Assembly: GCA_001872995.1 (NCBI GenBank)
Contig: MNXO01000001.1
Coordinates: forward strand, 1-12,874
Direction: 5' to 3'
Length of the DNA stretch: 12,874 nt
Source of the DNA: Bacteroidetes bacterium CG2_30_32_10
Lineage (GTDB): Bacteria > Bacteroidota > Bacteroidia > Bacteroidales > CG2-30-32-10
Made by a program: the position numbers and the translations under genes. The notes under the pieces are model-generated. The model was not told the origin of the DNA and did not search any database. It worked only from the letters and a program-made list of their open reading frames with translations. Positions 7,351 to 12,874 of this stretch are shown piece after piece (the first letter of the stretch is position 1; every line of letters begins with the position of its first letter).

Positions 7351-7363
7351 ATAATTTGTATAA
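7351..7363. promoter_or_regulatory. Candidate operator, copy 1 of a 13-bp repeat
   Basis: ATAATTTGTATAA occurs here and again exactly at 7424-7436, 73 bp apart, which is close to seven helical turns. This copy overlaps a poor candidate -7 box for the regulator gene on the minus strand (7361-7368, reading TATTTTTA, with a TTTG 23 bp upstream at 7392-7395), suggesting possible autoregulation. Confidence 0.4.
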
Positions 7364-7423
7364 AAATACGATATTAGTTTTAATTTGAAATCAAAAAGTG
7401 TGTAAAATGTAAATTTATATCAA

Positions 7424-7436
7424 ATAATTTGTATAA
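7424..7436. promoter_or_regulatory. Candidate operator, copy 2 of a 13-bp repeat
   Basis: This second exact copy of ATAATTTGTATAA contains the TTTG (7428-7431) that serves as -33 box for the PLP-enzyme promoter. A regulator bound here would touch RNA polymerase contacts directly. Assigning it to the neighbouring Lrp/AsnC protein is an inference from position. Confidence 0.4.
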
Positions 7437-7459
7437 TAATTAATAAACTGATATTTTTG
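7428..7459 (+). promoter_or_regulatory. Bacteroidetes-type promoter of the PLP enzyme gene
   Basis: TTTG at 7428-7431 and TATTTTTG at 7452-7459 match the Bacteroidetes -33 (TTTG) and -7 (TAnnTTTG) elements with a 20-bp spacer, which is within the usual range. Transcription would begin near 7465, giving a leader of about 40 nt before the ATG at 7508. This is the best promoter match in the window. Confidence 0.65.
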
Positions 7460-7507
7460 TTTCCTATTATTTAAAAAATTTATTAATACACTTAATATTT
7501 ATAAAAT

Positions 7508-8707
7508 ATGAAATTTGAACCTGCAAGCAACATTCAAGACCTTTTACAATTTGGTGAACATGGCGATGTAAATCCATCCATCACCGATTCTGCTACATAT
7601 ACGTTTATGCAAGCCAAAACAATGTCAGATACCTTCGAGGGAAATGCAGAGGGTTGTTTTTTATATTCTCGACATTGGAATCCTAGCAATAAATATCTTG
7701 CAGATGCTTTGGCAGCAATGGAAGGAACTGAAGCTGCCTGGGTTACTGCTTCTGGAATGGCAGCTATAACCACAGCAATACTTCAAATATGCAATTCGGG
7801 TGATCATATTGTTTCGAGTATGACTACTTATGGCGGTACATTTGCGTTTTTGAAAAACTATTTGAAAAAATTTAATATTGATGCTACTTTTGTAGATATT
7901 ACAAATCTTAAAGCAGTTGAAGGAGCAATAAAACCAAATACTAAAATAATTTATACTGAAACAATGACCAATCCGATGTTGCAAATTTCGGATATCCCTG
8001 AACTTGTTAAAATAGCGAACAAACATAATATTAAATTGGTTGTTGATAATACATTTACTCCAATGATTGTAGCTCCAGCCAATATGGGGGCTCATGTTGT
8101 TGTTTATAGTATGACCAAATTTATTAATGGCAAAAACGATTGCATTGCTGGGGCAATTTGCGGAACTCAAGAATTTATTAATTCATTGTGCGATGTGAAT
8201 GCTGGTACTGCTATGTTGCTTGGTCCTGTATTAGACCCTATGCGTTCATCTAGCATTCTTAAAAATATGCATACGCTTCATATTCGTATGAAACAACATA
8301 GTAAAAATGCACAATACCTTGCTGATAAATTTAAAGAAATAGGTTTAAAGGTTAGTTATCCTGGATTGAAAGAACATAAAGGACACGAAACCCTAACAAA
8401 AATTATGAATCCTGAATTTGGTTTTGGCGGTATTTTGTCTATAGACCTTGTAACTTCAGAAAGAGCAAGTCAATTTATGGAAATGATGGAGTTGGAAGGA
8501 GTAGGCTATCTTGCAGTGAGCCTTGGTTACTTTAAAACATTATTCAGCAATTCTGGGAAAAGCACTTCATCCGAAGTTCCTGAAGAAATACAACACGAAA
8601 TGGGCATGTCCGATGGTTTGGTTCGTTATTCTGTTGGTTTAGATAACGATATTGAAAGAAGTTATCAGAAAATGCTTAAATGTCTTAAAAAATTGAACAT
8701 CATATAA
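7508..8707 (+). CDS. PLP-dependent Cys/Met metabolism enzyme (methionine gamma-lyase / cystathionine gamma-synthase family)
   Basis: The 399-residue protein has the length and motif order of the fold-type I Cys/Met metabolism family. Visible residues are Tyr53 and Arg55 (YSR, phosphate contact to the partner subunit), the SGM loop (82-84), Tyr108 (ring stacking), Asp180 in VVDNTFTP (pyridine nitrogen), Lys204 in SMTKF (Schiff base) and Arg373 in LVRYSVGLD (substrate carboxylate). YGGTFAFL (108-115) resembles the methionine gamma-lyase segment YGCTFAFL, but the specificity cysteine (Cys116 in P. putida MdeA) is replaced by Gly110. After the active lysine, the common NGHSD is NGKND. The substrate could be methionine, cystathionine or O-acetylhomoserine. 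Methionine gamma-lyase, which makes methanethiol, ammonia and 2-oxobutyrate, fits best with the divergent Lrp/AsnC gene, but this is inference. The ATG at 7508 lies about 40 nt after the predicted transcription start. Confidence 0.85.
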   Translation: MKFEPASNIQDLLQFGEHGDVNPSITDSATYTFMQAKTMSDTFEGNAEGCFLYSRHWNPSNKYLADALAAMEGTEAAWVTASGMAAITTAILQICNSGDHIVSSMTTYGGTFAFLKNYLKKFNIDATFVDITNLKAVEGAIKPNTKIIYTETMTNPMLQISDIPELVKIANKHNIKLVVDNTFTPMIVAPANMGAHVVVYSMTKFINGKNDCIAGAICGTQEFINSLCDVNAGTAMLLGPVLDPMRSSSILKNMHTLHIRMKQHSKNAQYLADKFKEIGLKVSYPGLKEHKGHETLTKIMNPEFGFGGILSIDLVTSERASQFMEMMELEGVGYLAVSLGYFKTLFSNSGKSTSSEVPEEIQHEMGMSDGLVRYSVGLDNDIERSYQKMLKCLKKLNII

Positions 8708-8774
8708 CGTTTAGCCTTTATTATAATTATTATTAATAAAGAATAAATGATTTGAGTATTGTTTTGTCTTATTG

Positions 8775-8820
8775 AGTGCAGCGAAGCGGCTAATATTATT
8801 ACTAAATGCTTCGCTGTATT
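8775..8820. terminator. Possible stem-loop terminator between convergent genes
   Basis: CAGCGAAGC (8779-8787) pairs perfectly with GCTTCGCTG (8808-8816) around a 20-base loop. The stem extends four more pairs if G-T pairs are allowed. It sits between the convergent PLP-enzyme and LysE-type genes and is followed by AT-rich sequence but no clean T-run, so a terminator role is plausible but not certain. Confidence 0.45.
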
Positions 8821-8860
8821 TAATTTATGAAAAATGAAGTTGTATAAAGAAATGTTCTTA

Positions 8861-9502
8861 TTAGAAAAAGCAAACTATCAGAACCCTTACAATTAGAACT
8901 ATCCCAAAAACAGCCAAGGTAATTCCAACTATTCGGTTCAACCAAGTAATTACGTGTAGGTTAAGAAATTTTTTTACTTTTATTGCAAGATAACATTTAA
9001 CGACATCTGTTAATAGAATGGTACCAAGTGTGCCAGAGAAGAAAAATATTAGACTTTTATGGTCTAAGCCATAATTGGAAGTGGCAAAGCTAACGACACC
9101 AATCCAAAAAATAAGTAAGAATGGATTAAGCGTATTCATCAAAAATCCTTTGCCAATATAAGCAATTATTTTGGGTTTCTTAGCTTTTGAATCCACGCTT
9201 CTATTAACCCTATCACCCAGCGATGGTTTTCTTGTAAATGTGACCACCCCAAACACAATAAGAATGATACCACCTACGATACCTATTGATAATTGGTTTT
9301 CAGGATTGTCGAAAATTTGCATAAATCCGAAATAGCACAAAGAAATTAACGAGAAATCGCTAATCAATATACCTATTGCAAGTAATACACCTGCTTTAAA
9401 CCCACGATAAATACTTGTTTGCAATAAAGTAAAGAAAGCAGGTCCCAAAATAATTGCGACTGTAAATCCTAATAATATGCCTTTAAACAAAGAATAAATC
9501 AT
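8861..9502 (-). CDS. LysE/RhtB-family amino acid exporter
   Basis: The 213-residue inner-membrane protein has about six hydrophobic segments (near 3-25, 36-60, 72-90, 113-140, 150-175, 186-212) and the usual length of LysE/RhtB exporters (about 190-220). The family signature lies at the N-terminus: GPAFFTLLQTSIYRGFKAG (20-38), with the conserved GP at the end of TM1. NTLNPFLLIFW (123-133) is the second hallmark, NPxxxxFW-like. A basic loop (91-111) probably faces the cytoplasm. These proteins export amino acids and related compounds by proton exchange; which one cannot be read from sequence. The start ATG is 8 bp after the stop of the GH3-type gene, so the two are probably translated from one leftward mRNA. 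This raises the possibility that the exporter handles the substrate or product of the GH3 enzyme. Confidence 0.88.
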   Translation of the reverse strand: MIYSLFKGILLGFTVAIILGPAFFTLLQTSIYRGFKAGVLLAIGILISDFSLISLCYFGFMQIFDNPENQLSIGIVGGIILIVFGVVTFTRKPSLGDRVNRSVDSKAKKPKIIAYIGKGFLMNTLNPFLLIFWIGVVSFATSNYGLDHKSLIFFFSGTLGTILLTDVVKCYLAIKVKKFLNLHVITWLNRIVGITLAVFGIVLIVRVLIVCFF

Positions 9503-9510
9503 ATATAACT

Positions 9511-11058
9511 TTAGTGTTGTTGTTTATATTTTAATATATGCTCTTCCCATTCTTTAATTTGTTGGTTCTTCAATACACGCGGAAACTTATTTTGACCACC
9601 TTCTTTACCTTTCTGTCTCATCCAGTCATAGAAAACATCTGAAGGTAATATTTCGACTGTTACATCTTTGATTGCCGCAATTCGTTCAACGCGATAATCG
9701 TCATTAAGTGATTTTAGGCTTTCATCAATTTTTTGTTTTGCTACTTCTGGCGATATTTCTTTATCTATACCAAGATACCACTTATGTGCAAACATAGAAT
9801 CGCATTTAATACCCGCTACTGTAAATTCTCGAATATCAAGATTTAATTCATCGTCTAACATTTTAACTGCAGTGTTCATATTCTCTTGCGATAAATGTTC
9901 ACCACATAAACTTAGAAAATGCTTGGTTCTTCCCGTTATTTGTAATTCATTTTTTTCTAAAGAAGTAAATTTAATAGTATCTCCAATTAAATATCGCCAA
10001 GCACCAGAGCATGAAGACAGGAGTAGTGCATATTCCTTGTTTTCTTCTACATCTTTGATAGTAAGTGTTTGTGGACTTTCAATTATATTGCCATCCGAAT
10101 TAAAATTTGTTTCGTTAAAGGGAACGAATTCATAAAAAATGCCATTATCAAGCACAAGCTCCATAGATTCTGTATTGGGGCGACTTTGAAAGGCTATAAA
10201 TCCTTCGGATGCCAGATATGTTTCTATATATGTGATTGGGTGTGATAAGAGTTTTTCAAATCCTTTCATAAAAGGAACAAAGGAAACTCCACCGTGTACA
10301 TATATTGATAAATTTGGCCAAATATCGTGTATTGTTTTAACATCATAATATTTAATAATGCGTTCCATGAGAATTTGTAACCAAGCAGGCACTCCAACAA
10401 TTACACCAATATCCCAACTTTTTGCATTTTTAACAATTTCGTCAAGTTTTGTAGACCATTCTCTTTCTTTTGATATACGTTTGCCTGGTTTGTAGAAATG
10501 TTGAAACCAAAAAGGAAGATTTCCTGCAGTAATACCAGACAAATCGCCTTCATAATAAGTACCGTTATACTGCAAATGAGTACTTCCGCCAAGCATTAAT
10601 ATTCCTTTCTGGTAAAACTCATTAGGAAAATCATATTTTGCAAGAGAAATTATTTGACGGATACTTATTTTCTTTATTGCCTTAATCATGTCATTGGTTA
10701 CGGGTATATATTTGCTTGATGCCTCTGAAGTGCCAGAGCTTAAAGCGAAATATTTGACTGAACCGGGCCAACAAACATAAGATTCTCCTGTTAATGTTCT
10801 GAACCACCATTGTTTATAAATGGAATTGTAGTCGTGAACAGGAACGTTATTTTGAAATGATTTTACTATATTTTTATTTTTAAGAATTTCCCAAAAATGA
10901 TAATGTTCGCCAAACGCAGTTTCGTTGGCTCTTCTGAGCAACCTTTTTAAAGTTCTTTTTTGAGATTTGTAAGCATCGTTGGAACTAATGTCTGAAAATG
11001 TAGGAATTATGCTTCGTAATTCTATTGCTCTTTTAATTATTGAACCTAATATAAACAT
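9511..11058 (-). CDS. GH3-family protein (acyl-adenylate-forming, acyl-amide synthetase-like)
   Basis: The 515-residue protein belongs to the GH3 family, best known from plants, where members adenylate carboxylic acids such as auxin and jasmonate and join them to amino acids. The ATP-binding motifs are present: SSGTSEASSKYIPVT (107-121, P-loop-like), YIETYLASEGFIA (277-289) and WRYLIGDTIKF (354-364), followed by the hinge ITGRTKHFLSLCGEHLS (374-390) leading to the small C-terminal domain. Lys491 in NKFPRVL is in the position of the catalytic lysine of that domain. Length is normal and nothing is missing, so an active enzyme is expected. Bacteroidetes homologues are widespread but without known acyl substrate. 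The gene is followed after 8 bp by a LysE-type exporter gene. An M23 peptidase gene lies 130 bp upstream on the same strand. Family certain; substrate unknown. Confidence 0.9.
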   Translation of the reverse strand: MFILGSIIKRAIELRSIIPTFSDISSNDAYKSQKRTLKRLLRRANETAFGEHYHFWEILKNKNIVKSFQNNVPVHDYNSIYKQWWFRTLTGESYVCWPGSVKYFALSSGTSEASSKYIPVTNDMIKAIKKISIRQIISLAKYDFPNEFYQKGILMLGGSTHLQYNGTYYEGDLSGITAGNLPFWFQHFYKPGKRISKEREWSTKLDEIVKNAKSWDIGVIVGVPAWLQILMERIIKYYDVKTIHDIWPNLSIYVHGGVSFVPFMKGFEKLLSHPITYIETYLASEGFIAFQSRPNTESMELVLDNGIFYEFVPFNETNFNSDGNIIESPQTLTIKDVEENKEYALLLSSCSGAWRYLIGDTIKFTSLEKNELQITGRTKHFLSLCGEHLSQENMNTAVKMLDDELNLDIREFTVAGIKCDSMFAHKWYLGIDKEISPEVAKQKIDESLKSLNDDYRVERIAAIKDVTVEILPSDVFYDWMRQKGKEGGQNKFPRVLKNQQIKEWEEHILKYKQQH

Positions 11059-11188
11059 TTCTTCAGGTATTGGTTTTGCTCATTTTATTTTTCAATGTGT
11101 AAAATTAAAAAAATATATGCAATATTTAAAAAATAAAATTTTTAAGCGAACTCTTTATTAGTAAATGACTGAAATATGCTATTGCTTC

Positions 11189-12874
11189 TTATCTAATGAA
11201 TACAACTTTATATGTTGATATATTTTCTTTTTTGTCTGTTAATTGTAGTTCAAAAACATTCTTTCCTTTTTTTGTCTTGTTATTATTAAAATAGTATTTT
11301 AAAAGGCTCTTCTTTTCATCATATTCCATCAAAACCCATTTGTCATTTATTGTACCTCTATATGTTGCAATTCCCGATAGTTTATCTGTAATCTTAATAA
11401 CGATAGCCTCTTCTTCCAACATGTTTTTATTCTCACTAATATTAATAGGGACTATTAATGGCGAAATAGAATCAATTAAAACTGTATAATTGCCAAATTC
11501 AAATGCTTTTGCACATACGTAACCATTGCTCCATTCTCCTCCAATTGATTTAATTCTATTTTTTTCATCAAGCTTAGCGATAATTGCTTTATTGTAATAT
11601 TTTTCAGGCAAATTGGCTAATTTAATGGAAATAGTATAAGCATTTAATACTGGCGTATATTTATTATGTAAGCAATAAATTGGACTTATATTGTATATTG
11701 TCTTATTTTCCTCAGAATAATTGAAGCATAATGAGTCAAAAATTGAATTAATAGGGAAATCAAGTGTGATGGTTTGCTTTTCTATCTTTTTTGGTAGGTT
11801 ATAATAAATCATATCTTGGCATAAATTGTCAGTTTTAATTTCCTTGAAAGGCGATATGTTTAAATTTGCTATTTTAAACTTGAGTTTTGAAGTATTCTGT
11901 TTTTCGTCTTTCAATATAAAAGTAATGTTATGTGTTTTATTGTCCTCAAACTGAATGATACCCTTGTTTTTAATGATAAAATAGCGACTTAAATTATTGT
12001 TTTCAGCTTTTTTTGTTTGAATTATTTTTTTCTTATTCATAACAAACTCTTTGTAGTCAATCAAATCATTAATGTATGAGTTTTCATTAAAATCTATTTT
12101 ATCGAGCAACAAAGAGAAATAGCAAGTAGTATCAACCATAAGCTCAATAGAATAAATGCCTTTTTTGTTTGAAACGCCATCTGCCAAATCATAAGCTTCT
12201 ATACCAAAAGCAATATTTCCGGAAACATTTATTTCATTTGTGTTTTGTAAATAATATTTATTGGATGAGCTATTTACCAATAATGATATTGGTTCAGAGA
12301 AATTATTAACACTGCTATTGTTGCCAATAGGATATATTTTTATTGATTTAATTACAGGCGAAATGTTATCTTTAATTTTATATCCATGTAATAATGGATT
12401 CACCGCATTCTCAGAAATTGCTTCTCTTAATTCAAAATGCAAGTGCGCACCAAAAGAATTTCCACTGTTGCCAGAAAAACCGATAATTTCTCCCTTTTTA
12501 ACTTTTATTTTAGTGCTATCTAAGGCAATATCTAAAGCAAATGATTCAATTTTGTATTGTTCCTGTTTGGCATAGTAATCTATCAAGTTATTATATTCTT
12601 TTAAGTGAGCATATACCGATACAAAACCGTTTGTATGTGTTATGTATAAAGCATTTCCATATCCAGAGGGTGATATTTTTATTCTTGAAACATACCCATC
12701 AGCAACGGCATAAACAGCTAATCCTTCAGTACCTTGTGTTTTGTAATCTATTCCCGAATGAAAATGATTACTTCGTAACTCTCCAAAACTTCCTGAAGAA
12801 ATTAATGGAATAGATAGAGGCGAACGAAAAAAATTATCAGTAGGTATTGGCTGACTTATTGACACAATTGATAT
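11189..12874 (-). CDS. M23 (LytM-type) zinc metallopeptidase with long C-terminal beta-rich region, 5' end cut by the window edge
   Basis: At least 558 residues of a secreted cell-wall peptidase are encoded. Numbered from the first GTG (12865), the M23 domain has the zinc ligands His36 and Asp40 (HSGID) and His143, with catalytic His87 (YAHL) and His141 (HLH, 141-143), so the active site is complete. About 40 residues separate YAHL from the GFSGNSGNSFG segment, as in long Bacteroidetes homologues. Residues 165-558 are a beta-rich region of unknown role containing DKLSGIATYRG (494-504), which looks Ig-like. The GTG is unlikely to be the true start: the frame stays open to the window end and reads ISIVSISQ, which looks like the end of a signal peptide whose beginning is outside. 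Peptidoglycan hydrolysis in the periplasm is the likely role. The gene lies 130 bp upstream of the GH3 gene on the same strand. Confidence 0.88.
   Translation of the reverse strand: MSIVSISQPIPTDNFFRSPLSIPLISSGSFGELRSNHFHSGIDYKTQGTEGLAVYAVADGYVSRIKISPSGYGNALYITHTNGFVSVYAHLKEYNNLIDYYAKQEQYKIESFALDIALDSTKIKVKKGEIIGFSGNSGNSFGAHLHFELREAISENAVNPLLHGYKIKDNISPVIKSIKIYPIGNNSSVNNFSEPISLLVNSSSNKYYLQNTNEINVSGNIAFGIEAYDLADGVSNKKGIYSIELMVDTTCYFSLLLDKIDFNENSYINDLIDYKEFVMNKKKIIQTKKAENNNLSRYFIIKNKGIIQFEDNKTHNITFILKDEKQNTSKLKFKIANLNISPFKEIKTDNLCQDMIYYNLPKKIEKQTITLDFPINSIFDSLCFNYSEENKTIYNISPIYCLHNKYTPVLNAYTISIKLANLPEKYYNKAIIAKLDEKNRIKSIGGEWSNGYVCAKAFEFGNYTVLIDSISPLIVPINISENKNMLEEEAIVIKITDKLSGIATYRGTINDKWVLMEYDEKKSLLKYYFNNNKTKKGKNVFELQLTDKKENISTYKVVFIR

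Noticed and set aside
7331..7507. SAM-type or other riboswitch ahead of the sulfur amino acid enzyme
   Set aside because: The predicted leader is only about 40 nt, very AT-rich, and lacks the stems and conserved core that such riboswitches need.
7661..8170. A 169-residue open frame antisense to the PLP enzyme gene
   Set aside because: Its composition (rich in Ser, Asn, Ile, Cys and His) is that of a shadow frame, and the opposite strand encodes a clear conserved enzyme.
12541..12865. GTG at 12865 as the start of the M23 peptidase
   Set aside because: The frame remains open to the window edge and the upstream residues look like the end of a signal peptide. The gene is more likely cut by the window boundary.

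Overview
The window is a 12.9 kb AT-rich stretch of a chromosome from a member of the Bacteroidetes (Bacteroidota). The signs are a type IX secretion (T9SS) type-A sorting domain at the left edge, weak Shine-Dalgarno signals, a good match to the Bacteroidetes promoter form TTTG-N20-TAnnTTTG, a bacterial GH3-family protein, and an M23 peptidase of the long Bacteroidetes type. No rRNA, tRNA, CRISPR, prophage or transposase gene is visible. The gene content is mostly ordinary, and I see no clear new multi-gene defence or biosynthetic system.

Layout on the left. Bases 1-381 carry the 3' end of a secreted-protein gene whose sorting domain is disrupted by an exact 154-bp tandem duplication starting at base 1. 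A strong hairpin terminator follows. A biotin-dependent carboxyltransferase (oxaloacetate decarboxylase alpha / pyruvate carboxylase subunit B type, without its own biotin domain) and a MATE efflux pump then read rightward. Only 3 bp beyond the MATE stop, a leftward operon of three overlapping genes ends: MlaE-type permease, MlaF-type ATPase and, where an MCE/MlaD protein might be expected, a MacB/FtsX-type permease.

Middle. A gene-free stretch (6515-6856) holds a compact 211-bp element bounded by perfect 18-bp inverted repeats, with internal palindromes that resemble a REP/MITE-type repeat. Next comes a divergent pair: an Lrp/AsnC regulator (leftward) and a PLP enzyme of the methionine gamma-lyase / cystathionine gamma-synthase family (rightward). 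Two exact 13-bp repeats lie in the shared promoter region, one across the -33 box of the PLP-enzyme promoter. The arrangement resembles mdeR-mdeA of Pseudomonas putida and suggests local control of sulfur amino acid breakdown.

Right. A leftward group contains an M23 peptidase (its 5' end runs off the window), a GH3-family acyl-adenylate/amidosynthetase-like protein and a LysE-family exporter. The last two are 8 bp apart and probably co-transcribed. GH3 enzymes conjugate acyl groups to amino acids and LysE proteins export amino acids or related compounds, so a make-and-export or detoxify-and-export pair is possible but unproven.
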